Of a stretch of DNA of 64,000 nucleotides, positions 1-12,509 are shown one piece after another. A model generated the notes under the pieces. That model did not search any database. It was not told where the DNA came from and saw only the letters and a list, made by a program, of their open reading frames with translations. How positions within the stretch are numbered: the first letter of the stretch is position 1; each line of letters starts with the position of its first letter. The translations under genes were made by a program, and so were the position numbers. Where the stretch lies: contig JAIGNY010002020.1 in assembly GCA_020152595.1 (NCBI GenBank), forward strand, positions 726,001-790,000, read 5' to 3'. The DNA comes from Chiridota heheva. Its lineage: Eukaryota; Echinodermata; Holothuroidea; Apodida; Chiridotidae.

Positions 1-1945
1 CAAGTCGCTCTTTAATAACTCGGCTGTTATTGAGTCAACACCTGGCGACTTTCCTTTCTTTAGTTTCTTGGGTGCTTCCTTTATTTCATGTCGACTGGCA
101 CTCTCAGTGCTTATCGCAGCTACTTGTTAATTTTTCTGTCTTGCAGTCGTCACTGATCTTTGTGGTTCTTCCCTATTCGGAACTACTTTAAAATGTTCCT
201 CCACCTGTCCTTTAACTCTTCTCTTCCACTTAAGATTTGCCCATTCTTATCCTTGACATTCATTCTCTGCCTTGGGCTCTCATTACATATAACTTTTGCC
301 AGGGTGTACAGTGTCGTAATGTTTTGATTTATTGCGGCTTTTTCTGCTTCTGTTGCGATGTCATCAATCTATTTCCTTTCATAAGCTTTTATTCTCAGTT
401 TGACTTCTCTGTCCTTTTCTCTGTAATTTTCCATTTATTTCTCTGACCTTGTTCCTAGTATCTTTTGGTGGATGCTGTTCCTCTGCTCTATTAGCTGTCA
501 TGTATCTTTACTTATTCATAATTTCCTTCTCCGTTTCTTCCTTCCCAGCACTTTATTTTCTGCCGTTTTTGTGTAGGTTTACTCTAAGATCCTTGACATA
601 TCTTCTACAGGACTATCTTGCTCACTTCCTTCATTTTTGTCCTGTAGTGCTGCATATATATTTCATATTTCTCAATTCTATTTTAAACCTTCCCCCTTCA
701 TCTTTATTTATAATCTTTTAAAAAACAATTCCCCCTCCAACATCATCACCTTCCTCGGCAATAGCAACTTACTCCACCTAAGCTAATCCTTACCCACACT
801 TCCCCCTTTTCTATCCTACCTATTCTTTCTTTTTATTACCTTTATTTGCACCTATTTTTTTCACTCTATTTTTTCTCTCCTTCCTATCCCCTCTCCGTCT
901 CCCATTCATCTCCGTCCTAACTCTTGCACCTTAAATTTTTAACATCCTCTTGGCATATTTGACTCTGACTGTTGTGGTGCCGTTAAACATCAACAAACCT
1001 AGCCTACTTTAAACCTCATCTGACTCACTTCTTATTGCTGTAGTTTGGCTGTACTGAAATGCTCTCTTCCTTTTTCTTGATGGCAGCCTTCAGTTGAAGT
1101 TGTATAGTCCTTTTTACTAGATAGTGGTCACTTCTCATATCCGCAAGTGCTACGATATACCCAATTACATCTAGGACAGACTTTCTAAAGCGCCTGCTGA
1201 CAAGAATATGGTCAATTTGATTTCTGGTCTGACCAACCAGAGATATCCATGTACATGTAGCTTTGAGGATATTATTGTGCGGAAACAATGTTCCAGTGAT
1301 CACCAGTTCTTTCAGATCACATATCTCGCACAGTCTGCTACCATTGTTGTTTCTGGTTCCTAGTCTATGTCTTTCCATGACTTGTTGGTATGCAACATTC
1401 TCTCCTCCAACTTTGGCATATCTCCAGTAGTGATCATGCTTGTGTAAACTATCAGTGACATCCTGAAGTCGCCTATAGAAGTCATCTTTAGTCTCATCAA
1501 CTGTATCCTCAGTGGGAGCAAATAAATGGATGATGATCATCTTGATATACTTTGAATAAAATCATGCTTTAATGATCCACTCGCTTACGGGGGTCCAGTC
1601 AATCAGGGCATGCTCTGCTTCCACTGACAGCATTATAGCAACGCCCTCTCTGTGTATGTCATCATCTCTTCCAGCGTATTGTCTTCCCTGACAACGTTAA
1701 TTCATTCTTCCACTTACCGTCCAAGGGCTTTCGTTAATACCAAGTATTCAGAGTTTCATCTTCTTCATGATGTTGGCAACCTGCACCACATTTCCTGCTT
1801 GGTATAAAGATCTTACATTCCAATTTCCTATCTTTAAGTTTCATTTTTGGATTCGTCCTATGAGCTTTCTCTCGCCCACCCCGCCCCCTCTCCTTTCTTT
1901 CCCCTACACACACATGCATCATGTTGGCATCATGTGGTATCACGG
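1..1945 (-). pseudogene. RTE-like non-LTR retrotransposon (LINE), endonuclease and start of reverse transcriptase, decayed
   Basis: Read on the minus strand, this encodes the apurinic-like endonuclease domain of a LINE, then the start of its reverse transcriptase, which runs off the left edge. Visible motifs in order: IPHDANM near 1940, IGNWNVRSLYQAG near 1831-1790, ILGINES, DDIHREGVAIMLSVEAEHAL near 1650-1600, FAPTEDTVDETKDDFYRRL, GTRNNNGSRLCEICDL, NQIDHILVSRR and SDHYLV (about 1220-1120), and at the window edge KKGKSPGVDSITAELLKSDL. These fit the EN-RT polyprotein of RTE-type LINEs (often labelled craniofacial development protein 2-like). In-frame stops interrupt the domain (after MKKMKL, after GRMN, before FYSKYIK), and the segment between DSLHKHD and the NVAYQQ region has lost its usual catalytic stretch, so the copy is dead. 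The longest open piece is 1025-1540. Clade assignment is by motif memory only. Confidence 0.85.
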
Positions 1946-2092
1946 TGCTTCCATGGTAGTTTCATTTGGAATGTCTGTTTCTGCTTTCTGTGATAATGAT
2001 ATTTCCCCCTATACAACACAGATCACAAGGGGCGTGTGCACTACACCATCACCTGATGTCAGATTTACACAGGTTCATGATTCACGATTCCA

Positions 2093-2350
2093 CCCGGTGG
2101 CGTATCTAAGGGGGGAAGGAGGGGCAGCCGCCCAGGCCTGGGTCCTATTAGGGGGCCCGTAAAAATATATACCATTATACCATAGAGGCCCGCAGGACCC
2201 CACTTGTCCCCCGGCCCATAGGACCCTTGCTACGCCACTGGCATTGGTGTAACTAACGGGGGCAGAAGGGGCAGCCGCTCCCAGATCGTAATATATATAT
2301 ATATATGCCATTATATCATAGGGGCCCACAGGGCACCACCCGCCCCCCAT
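2093..2350. repeat. GC-rich dispersed repeat with GTGGCGTA.CTA ends, tandemly doubled
   Basis: The left end reads GGTGGCGTATCTAAGG and the middle boundary near 2230 reads GCTACGCCACTGG, its inverted counterpart. The roughly 145-bp unit (gggg-rich, then GGGGCAGCCGC, then a TA stretch, then ATACCATAGAGGCCC) is followed by a second, diverged copy from about 2243 to 2345. The same GTGGCGTAGCTAG end motif recurs near 24673, 56936 and at both ends of the element at 60670-61409. Confidence 0.55.
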
Positions 2351-2394
2351 CTTCATGGAGATTGTTAAAGTGGGTGAAATTTAAAGTAGACAAT

Positions 2395-2946
2395 ATCTGT
2401 TACGGTCTTGGTTGGTTTGCCAAAAAATAATTTCAAACGTTCACTTTCAGATTTAGTTGATTTCTGGAGCAATTTCGCCTTTTTTCGGCTGAAAGTATGA
2501 AAAGTTTCCAAGATTCAAGTCAAACTGGTGACTTGGGGACTCATTTTCTATGAAAACGGACAATTCCACTGTTTTTTCATGTGTTTGTGATATCATGAAA
2601 TATTAAAATATGCATTTCTTAATCCGATTTTTCGATTTGAATCGAATTATGAAAAGATATTTAGTTTTAGCATAATTTTTGTGTTCTGACAAACTTGAAA
2701 ATCGATTGGCTGAAACGTACACGGACTCTAGAGGTTCCCGTCATTTGTAGTTATAGATGTTTATCTTGTGGTTGTCAGGCAAATTGTGTAAAGCACTTCA
2801 CCAAAATTCAACAGTTTTTTGTTCACGCAACATACTTCACACAAGCTATAGGTACAATGTGTATTCATGAGTCTCTCATACCTAAATAGAGGATATCTTC
2901 TAGATAATGCATGTGTGTGCGTGTGCGCGTGTGTGTGACAGCCAGC
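2395..2946. other. No gene recognised
   Basis: AT-rich unique-looking sequence with a short (TG/CG)n microsatellite at about 2908-2937. The small ORF at 2695-2889 has no recognisable motif. Confidence 0.5.
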
Positions 2947-2949
2947 TCG

Positions 2950-4560
2950 TTAAAGCGATATCTCAGAAAAGTAAACTGGATTCATGTCATGTGTAGGACA
3001 CAGATAGCCCATGGACCGTAGATGTGCCCTATTGTTTTTGATGGTGATGTCATGCATATTAATGAGTAGACGGGGATTAATGTAAAAATCCTAAAATGTT
3101 CATATTTTAACAACCGTTTGTTTTATATTTGGTGTAATCATGATGTTAGCTGGTGTGTACTTGTTCATGATGTAAAAACGTTTTAATTTCGTTAATATGC
3201 GTAATGGGCGGGGCTTAACATGTTTTTTTTTTTAAAAGCTTGTAAATACGGTATCTCACAAACGGTTAACTGGATTCATGTCATATTCGATACACAGATA
3301 GCCCATCGTCCGCAGATGTGCCATGTTGGTTTTTACGGTGATGTCATGCATATTATTGAGTAGGTGGGGTTTAATGTTAAAATCTTGAAATGTTTATATT
3401 TTAACAACCGCATGTCTGTTTTGTTTCATATTTAGGATAATTATGATGTTAGATGGTATGTACATGTTCATGATGTAAAAACATTGAATTTTATTAGTAT
3501 GCATAATGGGCGGGGCTTCACAAGCTTGTAAACACAGTTCCTCAAGAACTGTACATAAAATTTACTTCATATGTGGAACACAGATAGTTCATAGGCTATA
3601 ATGTGCTCTATTGTTTTTGGTGGTGATATCTTGCATATGAATGAGTATGGCGGGGCTTAATGTAAAAATCTTGAAAAGTTCATATTTTGACAACCGCATG
3701 TCTGTTTTCTTTTATAATTGGGATCATTATGATTTTAGCTGGTGTGTACATTTTCATGATGTAAAAACGTTGAATTTCATTAAAGGTCAGTTGTCGTCTC
3801 TAACCTACGAAGTAAATGAAATTCAAATCTTGTGTTTTGATTGGTCGACACACAATGGTACAGCGTGTACTTACATTGATAGGCCATTCAGTATCGTTTT
3901 GGAACAAATTGTACGCCGCCACATTTTAGTCACAATAGATGGCCTTTGTTATGCGTAGGCGGGGTTTAATATAATTTTGCTGAAAAGAGCTTGTAAACAC
4001 AGAATAGTAATCTTCATTCATGACATATTTGCTACACAGAAAACCCATGGACTGTAGGTGTGCCCTATTGTTTCTGGTGGTGATATTATGCATACTAATA
4101 GGTGGGTGGAGCCTAAAGTTAAAATTTTGAAAAAGTGATTAATGAGCAACTGTATATTTGTGTTGCGTTATTTTGGGCATGATAACTTTGTTGCTTATTG
4201 TGTTCATGCTTATGTTATCAACAGATGTCATTAATATGCATGGTGGGCGTTGCTTAATGTGAAAGTGCTAAATGATGTAAACACCATACTGTACCCTATG
4301 AACAATATATCACATTTATGCTATATCAGGTACACACATGGGTAATGGTCTGTACATATGTTATAATGTTGTAGTAGCTATTTCATGAATATTAATGAGT
4401 AGGCGGGGCTTACTGACAAATTCTTGAAATAGAATAAATGAGCAGCCATTTTTGCATCATTCTTGCTATGATAATGTTGTTAATTATTGTGCAAATGCTA
4501 ATGTTGTCAAAATTTGTATTGATCTGCATGGTGGGTGTGGCCTTTAAATAAATATCAAAG
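2950..4560 (+). repeat. Tandem array of about 290-bp units (five or more copies)
   Basis: Each unit contains two related half-units: GAGTAGGCGGGGCTTAATG after CATATTAAT, and GCATAATGGGCGGGGCTTCAC. The GGCGGGG.TTA hallmark recurs near 3068, 3208, 3363, 3510, 3650, 3957, 4105, 4246, 4393 and 4530, i.e. about every 145 bp with a full period near 290 bp. Other shared words are ATAGCCCATGG, GTGCCCTATTG and AGCTGGTGTGTAC. The later units are more diverged. The array lies at the outer end of the left inverted arm. The ORF at 3641-3958 is a by-product of the repeat. Confidence 0.8.
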
Positions 4561-6166
4561 GACATATATTTCATGATATACAATAACATGACAGTTAATA
4601 CAAATTTTTCAAATCAATCAGCTTTTAAAAAAAAACATCAGAACCACAAAACTTTTTGGTTCTGGTTGAATTTTGAAAATGGCACTAGTAGTGACTAATC
4701 AAAGTTTGACCAAGGGGGGCCACTGGCAGGAGGTGCCCTTTTGAAAGACAGGCCGGGACAGGAGCTGCCCTTTTTAAAGTTCAGGGCAGGAGATATTCTT
4801 TTTAGAGTTATATGAAATTCTAAAGTGGTACCTCCTTGCTTGAAGCTTGAAAACAAATACTATGAAATAGAAATCCACTCTCTCAAAAATCCTACATATA
4901 GTACAAAGAAGATGTAACATACATTTATCTTTCATTTATTTATTTGACACAATTTAAGCATCCTATTTTATACCATTACCAGGGGCCCGACACCGAGAGC
5001 TGAGGCATGTAGAGCGTGGCCCCAATAATTTTCAAAATGACGCATTTGACTTATTCAACCGATGGGCAATTGCCAATATTGGTCCTGACTTCCTAATCAA
5101 TCCAATATAGTCTGGATTTGCCTACCGCAAGTTGAGTGAAAGGTGTGAGGAAAAGTGTGTCTTTGTATGTGTGGTAAGGGAGGAAGGGGGGGGGGAATTA
5201 CGATAAAATACAAATCATCACCATACAAAAAAGTACGCATTTGGAAAAACTGTGGCCTATGCTAAACCATGTGTATGAAGCCGGGGCCAGGGGTACGTAC
5301 CCCCACTTTATTAAAGGGTCCCTCAATTATACTGTCCCCACACCCACCTTGCCCGAGTTTCTTCCGAACCCCGGGTGACATGGTCATGGCGGACAGCTGA
5401 AAATTAACATGAGAAAAGGATTATGGGCAGTCTGTTTTGTTCATTTTCTCAAAAAGGACGCGATGAATTTCAAAAAGCAGCGGCAAAAAGTTTTCAATAT
5501 CTATTTACTATCCGTCTTCCAAATTTCAGGTTATCCTTTGAAATTTTGGGCAATCCGGAGCGGAAAAATGAGAAACCCCATATGTTTATTGTGGGCTAGT
5601 CAAATGTGTTGGCTCATGCGATGACGTAATACATAAAAATACCCAATTTTTTGGGTATTTTAAAGTACCCAGTTTTTTGGGTTGCTCCCGAACTGTCAAT
5701 AAATAACTTGACCGAAAGTTTCTTCAATTTGACCAATTGTTTCAATCATATGTTTATAATTTCCCAATTTTACCTGCCGACCGTAAAAAGCGGGAAGGTG
5801 AGTTCTCTCAGGCTATACTATTTTTATTTTTTTACACAGCAAAACAGTGTTGGGGGTGCAAAAGCCCCAGGCACTCCCCGTCTTCGCGATTCATGTAAAC
5901 ACAGAAATGTCAAGTATATCAAATATAAAACCACTTATTTGTTTCTTCCAGCACCATACCCTACCATCAGCCAAATTGTCTGAAAACTAGAAATGAACTT
6001 ATATCATTTAATTAATTTGAACTTATTGTGAAGTGTTTTAGCGAATATACGTCATTGCAATTTCCAACGCTTATACCGTCGTTTTTGTTATTATGTACAT
6101 ATTTCAGCAGTTTGGAGATGCTCTTAATTGCTTAATACCTGGATATAGTTCATTTCTATTTCAGAG

Positions 6167-6273
6167 ACAGTACAGAAGCAGTTCCAAATACTAAGAGCCA
6201 ATGATACAAGACCTGAAGACAGAGAAGCGACAGGATAAACTCATCCAGGAAAAACGGGAAGAGAAATGCAAGG
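6167..6273 (+). pseudogene. Exon-like segment in the left arm, carrying a stop codon
   Basis: A pyrimidine-rich acceptor (TTTCTATTTCAGAG) precedes and a GTGAGG donor follows a 107-nt segment. Its best frame reads TVQKQFQILRANDTRPEDRE, ATG, then a stop (TAA at 6236-6238), then THPGKTGREMQ. The right-arm counterpart at 37366-37472 has the same length and splice signals but GAA at the stop position, leaving it open. This suggests a remnant exon of a gene once carried by the repeat unit. The peptide is charged and matches no family I know. Confidence 0.35.
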
Positions 6274-7652
6274 GTGAGGCTGAAATTTTAATTGATAATG
6301 ATTTGCTGTATACGTCACTTTGATTTCCGCCACAAAGCATCAATGATACTACGATATTTTCAAAGAATTGCAGAGAATGATATGTACATTACACGGCTCT
6401 TTGAACAGTTAGATCAGGGAGTTGTCAGGTTGTTATAGAACTCCCTGCTGAATTGGACTGATTGTTGAACACTTATTGTCCCGAAGTTATTGTATATTGA
6501 TTAAGATTAGTAATTAGAGCAAAATGTAAAGGAAGTATATATAAAGAATACAATTTTGTAATGTAGACCTTTTAATCTAAAGATGTATGGACAGACACAA
6601 CTTTTATATCATCACCAGAAAGAGATTGGAATTTTGAACAAGGTGTTCTTTAGAATATTCGTTATCTTTAATTATATCATATGAACTAAGGATTATGTCA
6701 GACTTTATGTCTACTTTAAGTGTCTGTCTTAAATTTTAGTCACTGATAATCATCATGGAGATTTAAAACGTCTTGCTCCTGTTCAACTACTTCCATTCAG
6801 TCAAAGCTGGTGAAGGATCGAAAGACAATAAATTAAAGGATTAGTTCAGTGGTCAAGCATGTGCATCATATATGAAGAAGGACTTCAAAAGAAACAGAAT
6901 GGTGAAGAAAGTATTTAAAAATATTACTCCGGTAAGGAGATATTTAGATTTAAAGTTTGGTATAATTTGTATAGAAACGACTGAAATTTAGACTAGTTGT
7001 GATGTCATAGCCTCAAAAGTCTTTATGTATTCCAGCAACTTTTGTCCTGCGATTTTGTAGCTTAAAAACAAAGGATATGTCAAAAAGTAGTAAAACTGAA
7101 TCTAGGAAGGATATTTATAATATACCACCTGAAAAAAGTTTGAGGAAAAATAATTTAAATAGTGAAAAAATTAGATATACTTTTTTTTAAATACATCAAG
7201 ATTTGAGGAATCTGAGTCTGTGACATCTTAACTAATCTGATTTCAGTCATTTCTACACAAATGATACCAAACTTTAAACTTGCATATCTCCACAACGGAA
7301 TAAGATTTTTGAATGATTTCTGCACCATTTTGTTTCTTTCGAAGTCCTCTTTTTCATAAGATAAACTTGCTTGATCACTGAACTAATAATTTAACTTAAC
7401 ATAAAGAAATTCATATTAGGTTTTCCTGTTGTGATGTTACAAAAAAAATTAAAATGTGCATGATTTATAAGGCCTTAACATCCAAATTGCTGTAAAATGG
7501 TGAATTTGTAACCGATTTTGTCGGAGGTATATGTTTTGCTATTGTCATGGTTTATAGCGTATGTCCTTCCATCAGTCCATCACTAATTAACTTCAAGTTG
7601 CTAATGGTAATGCAGTTTTGCATGTTTTCTTTCATGTTGTTAAGTAAAATTT

Positions 7653-7770
7653 CATTTCAATAACTAATTAAAAAAAAAAGTGGATATTTTGGTAAAATTA
7701 ACGATAATTTTGGTAAAATTAATGGTAATTTTGGTAAAATTAATGGTAATTTTGGTAAAAGTTAGCAAAA
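7653..7770 (+). repeat. 21-bp tandem repeat, about four copies
   Basis: The unit GGTAAAATTAATGGTAATTTT is repeated about four times. The equivalent place in the right arm (about 36450-36510) has only about two units, so copy number changed after the arms separated. It is followed at 7780-7930 by degenerate 20-21-bp repeats of the GAAGAAAATTGCCCGAAAAT type. Confidence 0.7.
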
Positions 7771-9094
7771 TTATTGTGACCTGAAAAATCAACAAATCGA
7801 AGAAAATTGCCCGAAAATGAAGGAAATTTCCGAGAATCGAAGAAAATTGCCCAAAAAAGAAGGAAATATTCTAAAAATTGACAAACACTTTTCTAAAAAT
7901 TGCCCGAAAGTGAAGGAAAGCGAAGAAAATTTAAGAATAAAGTCTTGAAAGGGGATGTGGAGGCTGCGGAAATACCCCTTTATCATGTTCACACAGACAT
8001 AAAATACCGACATTAAAAAAGTGAATTTTTAAGACCCTGTAAGTTCGTCAATGTATACACCATAACCTACTTGTACACGAATGCATGCAATATAGAACAA
8101 TTGGGAACAGATCCGCCCTCTACCACTGGCGTCGCCAGAGATTTTGGCTCGCGAGACAGTAAAGTCAAATGTGGCATTGCGTAACAGCGTGTACCCACTG
8201 AGAGCTCCTGGGCAAAGCCTTGGTTGTGGTCGAGGAAGCTCCGACGATTTCTAGACTTTGATGCACCAAAATAGCTAAAGATTAACATAAAGTTTCAAAA
8301 TGTAATTGAAGAATTATAATTTTAAAATCTACTCAGATATACATTTGGGCTACCATGCAGTCAGTGGAGAAATTCCCCTGAAAATTTAGAAAATTCGGGC
8401 AAATTTGTGGGGTTCACGGGTGAAGCCCTGGCAGGGGCCCCATTCAGAGGCGGGATGATAGTCTAGGGCTATTGGGCGAAGCAAGCGGAAGCTCTGCAGA
8501 TTGTTTAGTTTTGATGCCCGAAAATGACTGTCTATATGTCATCGGAGCTCTCGATTTTAAACGTGTAAGGGCTTGGTATTTTTCATAATACGTCCAAGTT
8601 GCCAAACCCGAGAATCAACATCATGCCGAGTCGGGAGTGGAAATGCATGATTCTGATATGCCTATGTCTAGACAATTTGGGCAGTACATACAATGATCCA
8701 ACCAGTAAGTCTTCGCCCACTTTTTAAAGAAATAACGTTATCAATGTCCCTCGCCGTACCGCCGACCCCACTTTTTAAACATCACATTGTCAATATTCAC
8801 GGTCCCTTGCAACCCCCTGGACTTTTAGATTTGTGACCCGATAATCATGTTGACAGCACCATTCAGAGGAGGGATGAATTGATTATGACATCTAGCAGAG
8901 TCAGGCAAGATTCCTATATTTCTAGTACATGATACATCTGACATTTCTCATCTCTGCATATACGGTGACACCGGGGGCATGTGCCCCCTCCCACTTCTCA
9001 AAAGTTTAAAAAGTGCCCTTTTCAGAGGGGAAAAGTGCCATTTCATAGAGGGACATGTGCTCTTTCAATACTTCGGGGGGATTGGGGTGTTCAT

Positions 9095-9655
9095 GAGCCC
9101 AGTACCACAGCCAGTGGTGTTGGGGTCGACGAGCTCACCTTGGTGGGTGAGAAGGGAAATTAGTAGCCTGTCGATGACCCGTAGTTCACCAAGTCAACCT
9201 TACCTTCTCGTGGTTCCCCTGGTAACTAGTTTCATACGGTGCTAGGCTAACAAAGCTCTGGCTAAGGGAAGGAAAACCCTGAAACTAAACCTGCTGCAAT
9301 GGGCTAACAACCCATTCAGCTCATTCAATTGTTACGGAAACTGCAAGTGCACTAGCTAATGCTGGTAATATTATTGGCTTTGGGAGTATGACAATCCAAA
9401 TTCCTGAAGATGCCAATATGAGGTTTGTGGATAACATGACGCCAATGGGTGAAAACCACAAGGAAGCTCATGGGTTGATGACGTCAATTACCAAACCCAC
9501 CAGCAGCACTCATATAGGATGCTGGAATGTAAGATCGCTTTTCTCATTTGGAAAGACAGCTCAACTCGCCAAAGAGAGGGAGCAGTATAATATTGACATT
9601 TTTGGTATAAGTGAATGTAAGTGGACGGGCTTTGGTTATTTACAAGAGCAACTCC
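9095..9655 (+). pseudogene. 5' end of an RTE-like LINE (leader and N-terminus of endonuclease)
   Basis: The open frame from 9388 reads IPEDANMRFVDN, then THIGCWNVRSLFSFGKTAQL, AKEREQYNIDIFGISECKWT, GFGYLQ. This is the N-terminus of the LINE endonuclease and is homologous to the minus-strand copy at 1-1945, which has IPHDANM and IGNWNVRSLYQAG. The preceding 300 bp contain the GGTTCCCCTGGTAAC and AAAGCTCTGGCTAAGGGAAG type leader I associate with these elements. The LINE sequence stops at about 9655, where the 40-bp minisatellite begins in the same open frame. The rest of the element is absent. Confidence 0.75.
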
Positions 9656-12509
9656 TCTCAATGAATGTCAGAATGTCAGCTAAAAGAGCATCTATTCTCA
9701 TTGAATGTCAGAATGTCATTTAAAAGAGCAACCCTCTCACTGAATGTCATTTAAAAGACATACACTCTCAATGAAAGTCCGAATGTCATTTAAAAGAGCA
9801 TCCCTTTTCATTGAATGTCAGAATGGCATTTAAAAGAGCATAAACTTCCAATGAAAGTCCAAATGTCATTTAAAAGAGTATCCTCTTTTATTGAATGTCA
9901 GAATGTTATTTAGAAGAGCTTCCCCTTTCATTAAATGTCAGAATGTCAGTTAAAAAAGCATCCCCTCTCATTGAATGTCAGCATGTCATTAAGAAGATCA
10001 ACCCCTATCATTGACTGTCAGAATGTTATATAAAAGAGCACCCATTCTCATTGAAAGACCAAATGTCATCTAAAAGAGCACCTCTCTCATGGAAATTTTG
10101 GAATGTCATTCAAAAGAGCAACCCTCTCATTAAATGTCAGAATGTCATTTAAAAGAGCAACCCCTCTCACTGATTGTCATTTAAAAGACATACACTCTCA
10201 ATGAAGTCCGAATGTCATTTAAAAGAGCATCCATTCTCATTGAATGTCAGAATGGCATTTAAAAGAGCATAAACTTTCAATGAAAGTCCAAATGTCATTT
10301 AAAAGAGCATCCTCTTTTATTGAATGTCAGAATGTTATTTAGAAGAGCTTCCCCTTTCATTAAATGTCAGAATGTCAGTTAAAAAAGCATCCCCTCTCAT
10401 TGAATGTCAGAATGTCATTAAGAAAATCAACCCCTATCATTGACTGTCAGAATGTTATATAAAAGAGCACTCATTCTCATTGAAAGACCAAATGTCATTT
10501 AAAAGAGCATCTCTCTCATGGAAATGTCGGAATGTCATTCAAAAGAGCAACCCTTTCACTGAATGTAAGAATGTCATTTAAAAGAGCAGCCCCTCTCATG
10601 GCATATTGGAATGTCGTTTAAAAGAGCAACTCCCTTATTGAATGTCAGAATGTCATACAAAAGAGGACTTCCACTCATTGAATGTCAGAATGTCAGTTAA
10701 AAGAGCGTCCGCTCTTATTGAATGTCAGAATGTCATTCAAAAGACTGAACATTCCTGTTATTGAACGTCAGAATGCCAGTTAAAAGAGCAGTCCCTCTCA
10801 TTGAGTGTCAGAATGCCATGTTAAAGAGCAACTTCACTCATTGAATGTCATCATTTAAAAGACATACACTCTCAATGAAAGTCCAAATGTCAGTTAAAAA
10901 TGCATCCATTCTCATTGAATGTCAGAATGTCATTTAAAAGAGCAAGCCCTCTCACTAAATGTCATCATTTAAAAGACATACACTCTCAATGAAAGTCCAA
11001 ATGTCAGTTAAAAGAGCATCCATTCTCATTGAATCAATCAATCAATCGCCATAAGCCTAGCGGCTCGTTGACGCACTCCCCAGGGTCATTGAATAGGATG
11101 TGTCTGGCTGAAGCTTTTTGAAGTAGAATTCGGGACCACCCTGCAGTAGCCAGATCAGATGCAGACAATCCACTCCAACTTTTCAGGCCATCCATCCACC
11201 TGGCACGAGGGCGCCCAGCATATCTTTTGGTACCAGAGGGAAGGCCTGACATCATGGGGGCAAGGCCTTTACGAACACAATGTCCATGCCTCATAGCTTG
11301 TTGCTCCAGGATTATGTCAGATGAAAAAAGCCATCTATTTCCAATCAAATGTTGTAGGTGGTCATTGGAAATTTTGTCAGACCATGTTAGTCCAAGCAGG
11401 CGCCGCCAGATAGTTCTACCATGCATTTAAAAGAGCATAAACTTTTAATGAAAGTCCAAAGGTCATTTAAAAGAGCATTCCCTCTTATTGAATGTCAGAA
11501 TGTTATTTAGAAGAGCAACTCCTTTCATTGAATGTCAGAATATCAGTTAAAAAAGCATCCCCTCTCATTGAATGTCAGAATGTCATTTAAAAGATCAACC
11601 CCTATCATTGACGGTCAGAATGTCATGTAAAAGAGCACCCGTTCGCATTGAAAGTCAGAATGTCATTTAAAAGAGCATCTCCTCTTACGGAAATGTCGGA
11701 ATGTCATTAAAAAGAGCAACCCCTCTCATTGAATGTCAGAATGTCAGTTAAAAGAGCAACCCTCCTCATTGAATGTCAGAATATAATTGAAAAGAGCAGC
11801 CCACCTCATTGAATGTCATTTAAAAGAGCAACTCCTCTAGAGCATCCCCTTTCATTGAATATCAGAATATCATTTAAAAGAGCAACCCTTTTCATTTAAT
11901 GTCAGAATGTCATTCAAAAGAGCAACCCCTCTCATTGAGTGTCAGAATGCCATGTTAACAATCAACCCACTCATTGAATGTCAGAATGTCATTTAAAAGA
12001 GCAACCCTCTCATTGAATGTCAGAATGTTATTTACAACAGCTACCTTTTATTGAATGTCAATTAAAAGAGCAACCCTCTCATTAAATGTCAGAATTTAAT
12101 TTAAAAGAGAAACCCACCTCATTGAATGTCAGGATGTCATTCAAAAGAGCAACCCTTTTAATGAATGTCAGAATGTCAGTTAAAAGAGAATCCACTCTCA
12201 TTTATTGTAAGAATGTCATTTAGAAGAGCATCCCTTCTTATTGAACGTCAGAATGTCAGTTAAAAGAGCATCTCTTCTCATTGAATGTCAGAATACCATG
12301 TTAACGATCAACCCACTCATTGAATGTCAGAATGTTACTTAAAAAAGCAACCCTCTCATTGAATGTCAGAATGTTATTTACAACAGTAACCCCTCTCATT
12401 GAATGTTAGAATGTCAGTTAAAAGAGCATCCATTCTCATTGAATGTCAAGATGACATTCAAAAGAGCATCCGTGTAATTGAAGGTCAGAATGTCAGTTAA
12501 AAGAGCATC
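9656..12509. repeat. 40-bp minisatellite, left part of the array
   Basis: The consensus unit is TTGAATGTCAGAATGTCATT followed by TAAAAGAGCAACCCCTCTCA, 40 bp. The first half contains an internal doubling of GAATGTCA, and many units lack one of the two, giving about 30-bp variants. Units are diverged. Higher-order structure is visible: a multi-unit block starting near 9758 reappears near 10183 (about 425 bp later) with the same idiosyncratic variants. The array is interrupted at 11032-11423 by a LINE fragment and continues past 12509 only after a 7.15-kb transposon. Short ORFs through it are repeat artefacts. Confidence 0.95.
11032..11423 (-). pseudogene. 5'-truncated RTE-like LINE, C-terminal reverse transcriptase region, inserted in the minisatellite
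   Basis: The minus-strand open frame (11034-11426) contains RRLLGLTWSDKISNDHLQHL, MRHGHCVRKGLAPMM, TKRYAGRPRARWMDGLKSW and AGWSRILLQKAS. This is the C-terminal tail after the reverse transcriptase core in RTE/CR1-like LINEs, with the typical GRPR.RWxD motif. Read on its own strand, the element ends in a short (ATTG)n tail at 11032-11047, a common 3' end of RTE elements. Both flanks are minisatellite units. About 10 bp of the interrupted unit (GTCAGAATG) are missing and no target-site duplication is obvious. Confidence 0.8.

Larger units (their letters stand above)
2947..9065 (+). repeat. Left arm of a large inverted repeat (transposon-like segment, copy L)
   Basis: Most of this segment reappears as its reverse complement at about 35262-42300. 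Matching blocks: 2950-4560 with 40790-42300 (tandem 290-bp units); 4700-5400 with 39960-40660; 5690-6330 with 37310-37980; 6370-7560 with 36640-37260; 7640-8010 with 36240-36530; 8030-8850 with 35440-36230; 8880-9065 with 35262-35430. Colinearity over all blocks shows that the two arms are copies of one long unit in opposite orientation. This arm is about 0.9 kb shorter, mainly because the right arm carries extra sequence at about 37975-39950. I could not identify a transposase, so the element class is unknown. The arms are diverged by many substitutions and indels, so the duplication or insertion is not very recent. Confidence 0.8.

Noticed and set aside
237-721. Two hydrophobic plus-strand ORFs
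   Set aside because: They lie opposite the minus-strand LINE relic in T-rich sequence and show no signal peptide or family pattern.
9656-12509. Possible CRISPR array (regular about 40-bp repeats)
   Set aside because: There are no unique spacers between constant repeats; the whole unit is repeated and diverges gradually, and the setting is eukaryotic.
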